Source: Nitrospirota bacterium
GTDB taxonomy: Bacteria > Nitrospirota > Nitrospiria > JACQBZ01
DNA length: 55,554 nucleotides
Assembly: GCA_016194285.1 (NCBI GenBank)
Contig: JACQBZ010000028.1
Span: 89,320-144,873, forward strand
Direction: 5' to 3'
Both the position numbers and the translations under genes were made by a program. Positions 18,752 to 28,191 of this stretch are shown one piece after another. Position 1 is the first letter of the stretch, and each line of letters opens with the position of its first letter. The notes under the pieces were generated by a model that made no database searches, was not told where the DNA came from, and saw only the letters and a list, made by a program, of their open reading frames with translations.

Positions 18752-18761
18752 ACGTTCCGTC

Positions 18762-20933
18762 ATGCCACGCCTACTTCTCCTGACCCCTCCCTTTACCCAA
18801 CTGAATACCCCTTATCCCGCGACGGCTTATTTGACCGGTTATCTTCAATCCAAAAGCGACACGGTCTTCCAGGCCGATCTGGGAATCGAAACGTTTCTGA
18901 CGCTCTTTTCCCGCTTGGGGCTGGTCCGCCTTTTTGAGGCGATTGATTTGAGCGGGACGCGGAATCGGACATCCGACCCGGTGATTGAGCGGGCCCTCTC
19001 GTTGAGGGAGCGTTACCTTGACACGATCGATCCGGTGATCCGGTTTCTCCAGGGGAGCGATCCTTCCTGGGCGACACAGATCTGCCGGCGTCGATTTTTG
19101 CCGGAAGGGCCCCGTTTTTTGAAGCTGGACGACGATCATTGGGCCTTCGGAAGCCTCGGCCTGACCGATCGGGCGAAGCACCTCGCCTCCCTTTATCTGG
19201 ACGATCTGGCCGACCTCATTCAGGCGACGGTGGATCCCCGCTTCGGGCTCAGCCGCTACGCCGAGCGTCTTGCGACCTCCGCGGCCTCCTTCGATCCACT
19301 CGACCAGGCGCTTCAAGAGCCGCCCGGTCTGATCGATCGGATGTTGGAGGAGGTCCTGGACCGACAGATGAAAACAGTCAAACCCCATCTCGTCGGGATC
19401 ACCGTTCCCTTCCCCGGGAATCTGTATGGCGCGCTCCGCTCCGCCGCTTTCATCCGTCGGCGCTATCCCGGTGTTAAAATCGCTCTCGGAGGGGGGTATG
19501 TCAATACGGAGCTGCGCGAACTATCCGAGCCGCGCCTCTTCGATTTTGTGGACTATGTTACCCTCGACGCCGGAGAGCGGCCCCTCCTGTCCCTCCTGGA
19601 ATGTTTCGACGCTCCGGAGAAAGGGCGGTTGTGTCGAACCTTCCTCCGCCGCAACGGCAAGGTTCTTTATATCAATACGGCGTCGGAGCAGGAGCTCTCC
19701 TTCGCCGAGAGCGGGACGCCGACCTATCGCGGCCTTCCGCTTCGAAAGTACCTCTCGCTGGTCGAGATGCTCAACCCGATGCATCGGCTCTGGTCCGACG
19801 GCCGATGGAACAAGCTGACGGTGGCGCATGGTTGTTACTGGAAGAAATGCGCCTTCTGCGACATCGGGCTCGATTATATCCAACGGTATGAGCCGGCGCC
19901 GGCGGCCCTTCTGGCTGACCGGATCGAGGCCATGATCGAAGAGACCGGGGAGACCGGATTTCACTTTGTCGACGAGGCCGCGCCGCCGTCGCGCCTGGCC
20001 GATCTGGCGCTGGAGCTGCTGGATCGGGGCCGCGCGATTTCCTGGTGGGGAAATATCCGATTCGAAGAGGCCTTCACCCCCGACCTCTGCCGGCTGCTGG
20101 CGGCCTCCGGCTGCATCGCCGTCACCGGCGGGATGGAGGTTGCCTCCGACCGGCTTCTCGCCTTGATGGAAAAAGGGATCACCGTCGCGCAGGTCGCCCG
20201 CGTCGCGCATGCCTTCACCGAAGGGGGGATCATGGTCCATGCCTATTTGATGTACGGATTTCCGACCGAGACGACCGAGGAGACGATTGAAAGTCTGGAG
20301 CGGGTTCGCCAACTCTTTGAAGCCGGGATTCTCCATTCCGCCTTCTGGCATCGATTCACTGCCACACGGCACAGCCCCGTCGGTCTCAACCCCGGCGCTT
20401 ACGGAATCGAGATCACCGGCCCCGTCCCCGGCCGCTTTGCGAACAACGATCTGACCCACATCGATCCCTCCGGCTGCGATCCGGAACGATTCGGGCCGGG
20501 GCTCGCCAAGGCGATCTACAACTACATGCATGGGGTTGGATTCGACGCCGATGTTCGGAGTTTTTTTGATTCCCCCCTTCCCAAACCGAAGGTCTCGCCC
20601 AATCTCATCACGACCGCGCTGGCGGCCGCGCCTTCCTTTCGAGACGATCTGGAGCGGAGGGTGGTCTGGCTCGGCGGCGTTCCGTCGATGGGGTCCCCTC
20701 TGTTCCTCCCCGGCTGGGGAGAGGACCGCACCATCCGGATCGAGCCGTCGATCGCCGAGTGGCTTCAGTCGCTCTTAAAAGAGTCCCGTCCGCGTGGACG
20801 AAAAGGCGCCGCTTACTTGAAGCTCGCGGAGGCGGCCCAGCGCTACCCTGCCAAGTCGAAAAAATCATTTGGGACCTTCATAAAAAGCAGGGAGTGGAAG
20901 GCGGCTCGAGAGGCCGGACTCCTCCTTATTTAA
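18762..20933 (+). CDS. B12-binding-domain-type radical SAM protein
   Basis: 'MPRLLLLTPPFTQLNTPYPATAYLTGYLQ', 'VGITVPFPGNLYGALRSAAFIRRRYPGVKIALGGGYVNTEL', cluster motif 'CYWKKCAFC', 'YGFPTETTEETIESL'. Confidence 0.9.
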   Translation: MPRLLLLTPPFTQLNTPYPATAYLTGYLQSKSDTVFQADLGIETFLTLFSRLGLVRLFEAIDLSGTRNRTSDPVIERALSLRERYLDTIDPVIRFLQGSDPSWATQICRRRFLPEGPRFLKLDDDHWAFGSLGLTDRAKHLASLYLDDLADLIQATVDPRFGLSRYAERLATSAASFDPLDQALQEPPGLIDRMLEEVLDRQMKTVKPHLVGITVPFPGNLYGALRSAAFIRRRYPGVKIALGGGYVNTELRELSEPRLFDFVDYVTLDAGERPLLSLLECFDAPEKGRLCRTFLRRNGKVLYINTASEQELSFAESGTPTYRGLPLRKYLSLVEMLNPMHRLWSDGRWNKLTVAHGCYWKKCAFCDIGLDYIQRYEPAPAALLADRIEAMIEETGETGFHFVDEAAPPSRLADLALELLDRGRAISWWGNIRFEEAFTPDLCRLLAASGCIAVTGGMEVASDRLLALMEKGITVAQVARVAHAFTEGGIMVHAYLMYGFPTETTEETIESLERVRQLFEAGILHSAFWHRFTATRHSPVGLNPGAYGIEITGPVPGRFANNDLTHIDPSGCDPERFGPGLAKAIYNYMHGVGFDADVRSFFDSPLPKPKVSPNLITTALAAAPSFRDDLERRVVWLGGVPSMGSPLFLPGWGEDRTIRIEPSIAEWLQSLLKESRPRGRKGAAYLKLAEAAQRYPAKSKKSFGTFIKSREWKAAREAGLLLI

Positions 20934-21047
20934 TTTTTGTCCAAAAAAAAGGGGACATGAGGTATCCCAAACTCCGGGTCGGAAGGTGTCGAGGAGTTTT
21001 TCGGCTGCGCGCTTCTGTTTCCGATCGGACAGGGTGATCCCCGTGTC

Positions 21048-22802
21048 TCAACGGCCGGTTCCTCCCGATCCACCGCCTTGGGGAGGAAGAACGACCCCGG
21101 GCTTGGGGTTGGATTGCGGCGGCATCCGATACAAGGGCCGGACTTGTTGGGTTCGCCCCTCCAACGTTTGCGGAGCGGATGGTTCCGAAGGTGTCCTCGG
21201 CAACTTGACGCTCTTGGGGGGAGAGGGTTGCATTTTCTTGGCTTCATGGCTCGGCGCGGCGCGCTCCTCCGGCAGGCCTGGCGCGCGCTTTGGAACAGCC
21301 GAGGGTCGGGAGGGTGTGATCACTTCCCTGACAGTGATGTCTTTGTGGATTTTCTCGCGTGCGGCGCGACGCTCTTCGGCACCCGGCACGCCTTTCTCCG
21401 GAAGGGAGGGCGCGGCGGGGGGGCGGCCTTGCGTGATGACGCCGTGAATTTCCTTTACCCGATGCTCAAAAAGGGGCGGTGGAGCCGAGGGGGGACGGGT
21501 GTAGACCACCGGGCGATGGATCATGCGGGGCGGAAGCCGATCCGCCCGGACCGCTTTTCCGGGCGCGGGATGCAGGCTGGCGCGTGTCGGCACGACCGGC
21601 GGCGGACCGACCGCCACCCGCCCGGCCCGAATGGGATCTTTGGGCGGAACAAACCTTTTTTCTTCCGCCGTTCCGGTGACGAATCGACGCCGGGACATCA
21701 CGATCGCCGCCCCCGGGACACGATAGTTGACGAGGTTGATATTGATATTCACGGAAACGCCGGGATGGTAATAGTAGACCTCGCCCGGTCCGAGCGGCAC
21801 CCAGCCCACCCAATTCGGCCCATAAAAAAATCGAACACAGCCGGGCGTCCAAATTCCCAGAGTCGGACCCGGCACCCAGACCCACCCCATGCCTCCGACC
21901 ACAACCCATCGGCCATAGTGATAGGGGAGCCAGCCCCATGGCTCGTAGGAGACCCAGGTCCAGCCCCACGGCTCCACCCAGACCCATCGGCCGACGTGAT
22001 AGGGAACCCAGCCCACGGCCACTTGCGGGACCCAAACCCAACCATAGGACGAGAGTTGATCCCAGCGGCCATAGGCATACAATTCCGTCACCCCTATCTC
22101 GGTCTCGGAGGGGAGATGCTCATGGTCCTCGGCCCGGGCCCGTTGTGTATCGCGATTTTCAGTCCATCGATCCCATTCGTCCGGCTCCTGAGCCGATTCC
22201 AATAGATAGCGGGGGGTATCGCCTCCCTCGATCGAGACGCGTTGATTGCGGGCGATCACGATCGGCTCTTCATCACGGTTTAGTTCCACCTCGCCGTCGC
22301 GGACCGTGATCACGGTTGAACCGTCCTCCGCCACATCGACCCGAAACGCCGTCGAACGAGTGACCTGAGTCGTGGCCTGCGGGGTGTCGATCTCGAGAAA
22401 GGGCCGGTGAGCGGCCGTGCGGGAAGAGACATGAACCGCGAAACTGGCCACGCCCAACGTGAGCTGGAGCTGGATCCAGTCCGGCTCCAAGCTTAAGAGA
22501 TCCAGGTTCGTGTTTTCGGCCAGCCGAACCACGGTCCCGTCGTCAAACTGGACTTCGGCCCGAGCGTCGTCGGTCGCCCAGAGTTTATCGTGAGGGCGAA
22601 GCGGCATGTTGACGGAGGCCGCCACCCACTCTTCATCATCGCCCCGCTGAAGGAGCACCTCACCCTCAATGAGGCTGATGCGGGAGAGACGCACAGTTCC
22701 GTAGGGGTCGGACGTTTCTTCTTCTGCGGAGGCCGATGGCGGGAACGCGCTCGCCAGGTTCAACAACAACAGCACGGCCAAAACCCTGATGATCACAGAC
22801 AC
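21048..22802 (-). CDS. FecR-domain protein with Trp-rich DUF6600-like repeats
   Basis: FecR core 'VQFDDGTVVRLAENTNLDLLSL', 'STAFRVDVAEDGSTVITVRDGEVEL'; Trp-rich 'GWVPYHVGRWVWVEPWGWTWVSYEPWGWLPYHYGRW'; Pro-rich C-terminus. Confidence 0.87.
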   Translation of the reverse strand: MSVIIRVLAVLLLLNLASAFPPSASAEEETSDPYGTVRLSRISLIEGEVLLQRGDDEEWVAASVNMPLRPHDKLWATDDARAEVQFDDGTVVRLAENTNLDLLSLEPDWIQLQLTLGVASFAVHVSSRTAAHRPFLEIDTPQATTQVTRSTAFRVDVAEDGSTVITVRDGEVELNRDEEPIVIARNQRVSIEGGDTPRYLLESAQEPDEWDRWTENRDTQRARAEDHEHLPSETEIGVTELYAYGRWDQLSSYGWVWVPQVAVGWVPYHVGRWVWVEPWGWTWVSYEPWGWLPYHYGRWVVVGGMGWVWVPGPTLGIWTPGCVRFFYGPNWVGWVPLGPGEVYYYHPGVSVNININLVNYRVPGAAIVMSRRRFVTGTAEEKRFVPPKDPIRAGRVAVGPPPVVPTRASLHPAPGKAVRADRLPPRMIHRPVVYTRPPSAPPPLFEHRVKEIHGVITQGRPPAAPSLPEKGVPGAEERRAAREKIHKDITVREVITPSRPSAVPKRAPGLPEERAAPSHEAKKMQPSPPKSVKLPRTPSEPSAPQTLEGRTQQVRPLYRMPPQSNPKPGVVLPPQGGGSGGTGR

Positions 22803-22939
22803 GGCGGGGTCCTCCTTTGAATGAAATTATGACTCCAATGGGGAGAAAGAATCAAGTCTGCTTCTGCGCGGCCCGTTCCGCGGCCGGTTTGGAACTGCTG
22901 CGCGAAGGTATGAAATGCTTTTGAGCAAGAGGTGAATGA

Positions 22940-25060
22940 CTATCCGGTTTCGGCAGGTTTGGATTTGAGGGTTTGTAGCAATTCGGCGATGCGAGATTGC
23001 TCCTGATCGGACAGAGAGGCCCCGGCGAACCGGACACGATAGTAAAGACCGGTCAGCTCGGCCGCGGCGGGACGAAGCGGCCAGGGCGCGGCCGGGATCG
23101 TTGGGAGAAATTCCTGAGGGGTGAAGGTGGGCGGTTTGGGGTAGCCTTTGGCGCGGAGCAGATCGAGCATTTGGTAGTAGAACGCGTGCGGTTGAGCCTT
23201 TCGCAGCCGCTTTCGCCACGGAGAGGTGATCCGGCCTCCCGATAGGTCAAGGTGGCGCATGCCCCAGAACAGGGCCGCGGCTCCGCAAAGGACGACGAGC
23301 ATGATCAGGATCGGATGAAGGAATGCGGAGGAAAGAAGGGCCCACGCGGCATCGAACGCACCGCTCACGCGGTTCATGAATTCGATGCGAACCTTCATCG
23401 TATCTTCCTTCACTTCATTGGCCAGGCTGATCTGGTCGTGGAGGCTGAAGTAGATCACGTACCGATTCCACCACCACTCGAGCGAGTCCATTGAGCGGCC
23501 GAGAAATCCAAAAAAGCTATTGGGATTATCCGGCGGGGCCGGCGGAGTCGGATCGAACGGGATCCATCCGGACCGCTCGAACCAAACCTCGACCCAGGCG
23601 TGCGCGTTACTCTGGCGAACGATGTAGTATCGTCCGAACTCGTTCCATTCGCCGGGCAGGAAGCCCGTCACCAACCGCGCCGGAATACCCATGGTTCTCA
23701 GAAGAAGCGTCATGGCGGTGGCGTAATGTTCACAGAAACCGGCCTTCTGGCGGAACAGGAAGTCTTCGATGGGCATGCCGGACGACGTCGGTTTGACGTC
23801 CAGTGTGTACCGGTAATGGGTCTGGAGGTATTTTTCGATCGTCGTGATCTTTTGGAGGACGGTATCGGCCGACGGCGCCGTTCGGAGGATGTCCTGGGCC
23901 AGCTGTTGGATCCGGTCCGTTCCCTCCGGCAACTGGAGATAAGGCCGAAGAGGGGGGCGGGCAGAAGGAATCGTTTGGGTCTCGGTGTCCGATCGGGTCA
24001 GGGAGGGAATCACGGAGGTGAGGATGTAATCGATCCGTGTGGCCGGGACCATCGGCAGGGAGATGGAATTCATCGCGTTCACCCGGAGGTTGGAGAACTG
24101 ACCGCTGACCTGGATCGCGTGCGGCGCGCCGAAAAGAACGGCGGTGTCCAGGGGCTCCAGGATGATCTCCTGCGTGATCGCCCGTTCGGGGTATTGTCGG
24201 TAGGCCAGATTGAAGACGCCGTTTCCCTCGGATAGGACGGTCCGGCCGCTGCCGAAACTGTTCCGCCACGTCCGGCCGTCGTAGAAATCGTACACCATTC
24301 CCCTCCAGTAGATCCCTTCAACCTCCGGAAGCAGCCGGGAAGGCTGGACCCGCATGATCACCGTCGGATCTTTTTTGACCGAACCGATATCGCCCAGATC
24401 CACTTCGTTCGAAAAACCGGACGTCCGGATCAGGCTGGAATGGGATCGGTGGAAAAAGCCGAGTCCGACCCGCGGGATGAAGATGAACAGGAGGAGCGAG
24501 AATCCCAGCGCGGCGATCGCAATGGTGTTCGTGCTCATGAAAAACGGCCAGTTCAATCCGGACGACCATCCGGGCGGGGACGGGCCGGGAAATTTCGTCT
24601 TCTCGGTTGTGAGATGATGAAGCAGCAGGGCCCAGGTGGCGGTCAGGAGATAGAGCACAAAGGAAATCAGGAAACTGACGTCGATCGTATAAGTGGAGGC
24701 GGCCAGGAGCTGGAGGAAACTGATCAGGTAAAGTTGAAAATGATCTTGGGGTGTTCGGAGATTGAACAGTTTATTGATCATGAGAAAGACGACAAAATGG
24801 GTGCTGGCCGTCAGAAGGGATTGGGAAAATACCGAGAGGTCGATAATGAAAAAAGCCAGCACGGTCAAATTGACCGAGGTCCAGATCTGGCGGTTCAGGT
24901 TGAACGTCATCCCGCGCAAGACCAAGATAAAGCTGGCCGCGACCGCCGCGACGGCCGTGAACCCGAATAAGAAAGAAAATTCATTGGTCAAGATCAGGGA
25001 TAACAAACCGATCGAGGCCAGGAGGCGGGAGGTGATCTGAAAGGTCAAGTCCAGCGTCAT
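22940..25060 (-). CDS. TgpA-like transglutaminase (DUF3488 + transglutaminase core + DUF4129)
   Basis: Polytopic N-terminus; 'GFCEHYATAMTLLLRTMGIPARLVTGFLPGEW...SNAHAWVEVWFERSGWIPFDPTP'. Confidence 0.95.
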   Translation of the reverse strand: MTLDLTFQITSRLLASIGLLSLILTNEFSFLFGFTAVAAVAASFILVLRGMTFNLNRQIWTSVNLTVLAFFIIDLSVFSQSLLTASTHFVVFLMINKLFNLRTPQDHFQLYLISFLQLLAASTYTIDVSFLISFVLYLLTATWALLLHHLTTEKTKFPGPSPPGWSSGLNWPFFMSTNTIAIAALGFSLLLFIFIPRVGLGFFHRSHSSLIRTSGFSNEVDLGDIGSVKKDPTVIMRVQPSRLLPEVEGIYWRGMVYDFYDGRTWRNSFGSGRTVLSEGNGVFNLAYRQYPERAITQEIILEPLDTAVLFGAPHAIQVSGQFSNLRVNAMNSISLPMVPATRIDYILTSVIPSLTRSDTETQTIPSARPPLRPYLQLPEGTDRIQQLAQDILRTAPSADTVLQKITTIEKYLQTHYRYTLDVKPTSSGMPIEDFLFRQKAGFCEHYATAMTLLLRTMGIPARLVTGFLPGEWNEFGRYYIVRQSNAHAWVEVWFERSGWIPFDPTPPAPPDNPNSFFGFLGRSMDSLEWWWNRYVIYFSLHDQISLANEVKEDTMKVRIEFMNRVSGAFDAAWALLSSAFLHPILIMLVVLCGAAALFWGMRHLDLSGGRITSPWRKRLRKAQPHAFYYQMLDLLRAKGYPKPPTFTPQEFLPTIPAAPWPLRPAAAELTGLYYRVRFAGASLSDQEQSRIAELLQTLKSKPAETG

Positions 25061-26232
25061 CGCCGTTGTCCTCCCGTCCGGGACCAGACCTTGAATCGGG
25101 GCTCGCTGGCCACCAAGACCTCCGAATAACGTCCCCGCTGACGGTCCCAGATCGGATCGGGAGAGGGCAGAATCAGGATCCGACGCCCTTCAAGAGTGAC
25201 AGCCCGGCTGACGGCCGCGATTCTTTGGTTGACCCTATCCTTATCAGCCGGATCCGTGGAATCATTGACCGGCTGGATCAGCGCCAGCCTTTTCAGAATG
25301 GCGTCAAGATCCAAGGACGCTTCCGGTCCGGCTTCGCTTTGAGAGAGCGTTTGGAGGGCGACCGCATATCCGCGGCGATTGAACGCGTAAGCGAGTGAGG
25401 CCGTCAGCTCAACGGCCCGCTCGAAATTTTGAAGCGCTTCTTCCGAAGCCTCGGAACGGTTGCGCGATACCTCCGGCAGATGATTGCTGAAGAACAAATG
25501 GATATTATCGTCCTCTTCGCGCTCGTATTCTTTCAGGAGGAGTTTTGACTCGCGGGCCGAGGCCTTCCAGTGGATTCCGCGTGCGTCGTCCAACGGGGTG
25601 TAATCTCGCAGGTTGTGGAGCGTCGCCCCGCTTCCCCGTTGCCGGTATTCGTGATCTTGGCCGGGGCGTGAGGACATCCATTCGATGCTCGGCGGCACCG
25701 GAAGAACCCGCGGGTATACCAGCACCGTACGGAGATGAGGCCGGATCAGGCTCTTGTGAAAGAACCCGAATGGAAAGGTGGTGTGAAATCGCAGCGTCGG
25801 CAACGTTTGGAACCCTCTTTTTTCAAAACGGGTCGTCTGCGGAAAAGCGGTGGTCTGGTGGGCGGACAGTTTAAATGTATAAACGGCTTGGGCCGCGTCA
25901 GTCCCCGCATCCACCCGGAACGAAAAAGAAGGAAGAAACCTTTTACCGTTGGTGATTCGGATCTCGACCGGGACCGGTTGTTGCGCGAAGATCCGGGTGG
26001 GGAATCGCCATTCAACCGAAATTTTGCGGAGAGACTGCTCGGAGAGAATGCCGGAGACGATGATGAGGCTCAGCATCATCCCGAGAATAAGATAAAGGAG
26101 GTTGTTTCCGGTGTTCACCGCGGCCACGCCGACGGCCAAGGTGAGGAGGACAAAACGGGTGCCGGCCGGTGTAAAGGTAATCGACCGGTTCCGGTAGATC
26201 CGTCGCTGAAGTTTGATGAGAAAGGAGGACAT
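25057..26232 (-). CDS. DUF58 domain-containing protein
   Basis: 'YTPLDDARGIHWKASARESKLLLKEYEREEDDNIHLFF'; sits between MoxR and TgpA homologues. Confidence 0.93.
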   Translation of the reverse strand: MSSFLIKLQRRIYRNRSITFTPAGTRFVLLTLAVGVAAVNTGNNLLYLILGMMLSLIIVSGILSEQSLRKISVEWRFPTRIFAQQPVPVEIRITNGKRFLPSFSFRVDAGTDAAQAVYTFKLSAHQTTAFPQTTRFEKRGFQTLPTLRFHTTFPFGFFHKSLIRPHLRTVLVYPRVLPVPPSIEWMSSRPGQDHEYRQRGSGATLHNLRDYTPLDDARGIHWKASARESKLLLKEYEREEDDNIHLFFSNHLPEVSRNRSEASEEALQNFERAVELTASLAYAFNRRGYAVALQTLSQSEAGPEASLDLDAILKRLALIQPVNDSTDPADKDRVNQRIAAVSRAVTLEGRRILILPSPDPIWDRQRGRYSEVLVASEPRFKVWSRTGGQRR

Positions 26233-26263
26233 AGACTATTTGTATCGGGGGGCCGCTGCTTTT

Positions 26264-26331
26264 GTAGGGGCGCCATGGATGGCGCCCTGGCCTATTGATA
26301 TTATTTTGGGCAGGATGCATCCTGCCCCTAC
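26264..26331. repeat. Bipartite GTAGGGGC...GCCC-linker-GGGC...GCCCCTAC palindromic repeat
   Basis: Hairpins GGGCGCCATGGATGGCGCCC and GGGCAGGATGCATCCTGCCC separated by an A+T-rich linker, same outer boundaries as 7539-7592. Confidence 0.85.
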
Positions 26332-27272
26332 AGCGGAACGGCGACCTGGTTCACCAATTCCAGAAGAATGCGCTCGGCGTCCTCGCTCCGACGACCGTTG
26401 GTTTCAAACTGCGTATTGAGGATCACGCGGTGGGCGAAGACCAACGGGGCCAGCCGTTTGATGTCGTCGGGAACGCAATAATTCCGGCCGTCGACCAAGG
26501 CGTAGGCCTGCGCGGCCTTGTGCAACGCCATGGCCCCGCGGGGGCTGACCCCCAGTCCAAAAAGCTCGCTGCTCCGCGTCGCCCGCGTCAGGGCCAGGAG
26601 ATAATCCACCAGACCTTCGTCCATGTGGACACGATCGACGGCATTTTGAAGTTCCAGAACCTCGTGGATCGTCAACACCGGTTTGAGGTCGCCGGCCGGG
26701 TGAAAAAGGCGCTGGGTGGTCAGGATGACCTTCTCATCCGCAAGATCGGGATAACCGATTCGGATCCTCATCAGAAAGCGATCCAACTGCGACTCCGGCA
26801 AGGGATAGGTTCCGTGGTGTTCCAGAGGATTCTGAGTGGCCATGACCATGAAAGGCTTGGGGAGCGGATAGGTTTGGCTGTCCACCGAAACCTGGATGTC
26901 GTTCATGGCTTCCAGAAGACTGGACTGGGTCTTGGGCGTGGTCCGGTTGATCTCGTCCGCCAGGATAATATTCGCGAAGATCGGACCGAGTTTGAATTCA
27001 AAGGCTTGGGTCTGTTGATTATAAATGGTCACCCCCAGGATATCGGAGGGGAGGAGGTCGCTGGTGAACTGGATGCGCCGGAAGCTGCAGTCCAAGGACC
27101 GTGCCAGACAGTGGGCCAGGGTGGTTTTGCCGATGCCGGGTACATCCTCGATCAAGAGGTGTCCTTGGGCCAGCAACGCCGTGATCGTCAGCCGGACCAC
27201 CTCCGGTTTCCCCTTGATCACCTGTTCGATATTGTCCTGAAGGCCCCGAATTTTCTTGGCGGCATCGTTCAT
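26328..27272 (-). CDS. MoxR family AAA+ ATPase
   Basis: 'LLIEDVPGIGKTTLAHCLARSLDCSFRRIQFTSDLLPSDILGV', 'ILADEINRTTPKTQSSLLEAM'. Confidence 0.95.
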   Translation of the reverse strand: MNDAAKKIRGLQDNIEQVIKGKPEVVRLTITALLAQGHLLIEDVPGIGKTTLAHCLARSLDCSFRRIQFTSDLLPSDILGVTIYNQQTQAFEFKLGPIFANIILADEINRTTPKTQSSLLEAMNDIQVSVDSQTYPLPKPFMVMATQNPLEHHGTYPLPESQLDRFLMRIRIGYPDLADEKVILTTQRLFHPAGDLKPVLTIHEVLELQNAVDRVHMDEGLVDYLLALTRATRSSELFGLGVSPRGAMALHKAAQAYALVDGRNYCVPDDIKRLAPLVFAHRVILNTQFETNGRRSEDAERILLELVNQVAVPL

Positions 27273-27278
27273 AGAGAA

Positions 27279-27307
27279 AGTTTAACAGAGGGTCTGCGAA
27301 TAGTCAA
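27279..27307 (-). promoter_or_regulatory. Candidate sigma70 promoter of moxR
   Basis: On the minus strand TTGACT, N17, TAAACT, then 6 nt (TTCTCT) to the ATG at 27272. Confidence 0.65.
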
Positions 27308-27432
27308 CGCGACTGGAGACGGCACCTTGAATTGTGGTAAAATCCCAATTTCGGAAATTCGCCTTGGAGATGCAGGGCGGCGCAAGAGAAAGCGCAAGGA
27401 ATAATCCAAGTAGAAACCATGGATGAGATGCG

Positions 27433-28035
27433 ATGCTCCTTGTCGGACTGACGGGCGGAATCGGAAGCGGCAAATCGCTGGTGGCCCAGATGTTCAAGCA
27501 GTTGGGCGCTTATCTGATCGACGCGGATGAGCTGGCCCATCAGGCGGTTGAGCCCGGCCAGCCGGCTCTAAAACGAATTGTGGAGTCTTTCGGACCGGAA
27601 ATCTTAAATCCGGACCGGACTCTCAACCGGGCCGAGCTGGGCCGTGTGGTGTTCGACCATCCTGAAAAAAGGGAACTGCTGAACTCTCTGGTTCATCCCT
27701 ACGTTTTTATGGAAGAAGAGCGGCGACGAAAGGAAATCGCGCAGAAGGATCCAAAGGCGATTGTTATGTTTGATGCCGCTTTACTCATCGAGACCGGATC
27801 GTATCAACTGATGGACAAGGTGATTCTGGTGACGATTGACCGCCGGAAACAGATCAGCCGCATCATGAGACGGGATGGGCTCAGCCGGGAAGAAGCCGTC
27901 AAGCGCATCGGGACGCAGATGCCCCAGGCCAAAAAGAAGAGCAAGGCCGACTACATTATTGACGGTGGACAGTCATTAAAGGCCGTGGAGGACCAGGTGC
28001 GCAGGATCTATGAAGAGCTCAAACCACTGGCCTGA
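27433..28035 (+). CDS. coaE: Dephospho-CoA kinase
   Basis: 'MLLVGLTGGIGSGKSLVAQMFKQLGAYLIDADELAHQ'. Confidence 0.96.
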   Translation: MLLVGLTGGIGSGKSLVAQMFKQLGAYLIDADELAHQAVEPGQPALKRIVESFGPEILNPDRTLNRAELGRVVFDHPEKRELLNSLVHPYVFMEEERRRKEIAQKDPKAIVMFDAALLIETGSYQLMDKVILVTIDRRKQISRIMRRDGLSREEAVKRIGTQMPQAKKKSKADYIIDGGQSLKAVEDQVRRIYEELKPLA

Positions 28036-28045
28036 TCTTTTTGTA

Positions 28046-28145
28046 TGGGCTTGCGTCGTCCCCTCCGCTGGCCGAGCCGGACGGAGCCTCCCCCTCTCGC
28101 TCACGTTGCCTGCATGCTGCGGTTCGCAGCAGGCATGTTCGCTGG
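28046..28145. repeat. Dispersed G+C-rich modular repeat, intergenic copy
   Basis: GGGCTTGCGTCG ... GACGGAGCCTCCCCCTCTCGCTCACG ... TTCGCTGGG; contains hairpin TGCCTGCATGCTGCGGTTCGCAGCAGGCA; shares blocks with 12806-12939. Confidence 0.5.
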
Positions 28146-28191
28146 GCAAATAATTTTGGAGGGGCTCGCGAGGTATCTTCCCAGGCTGAAG

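Noticed and set aside
19521-20531. 336-aa minus-strand ORF antisense to the radical SAM gene
   Set aside because: No recognisable domain; sense strand is clearly coding.
21078-22205. 375-aa plus-strand ORF overlapping the FecR gene
   Set aside because: Antisense to the FecR/Trp-rich repeats; composition (RPH-rich) is the expected complement of Trp/Gly/Pro codons.
21450-22210. Repetitive appearance suggestive of a repeat array
   Set aside because: Repeats are protein-level Trp-rich motifs with irregular spacing; no CRISPR-like direct repeat/spacer pattern here or elsewhere in the window.
26295-27404. 369-aa plus-strand ORF antisense to moxR
   Set aside because: Shadow ORF; MoxR motifs are clear on the minus strand.
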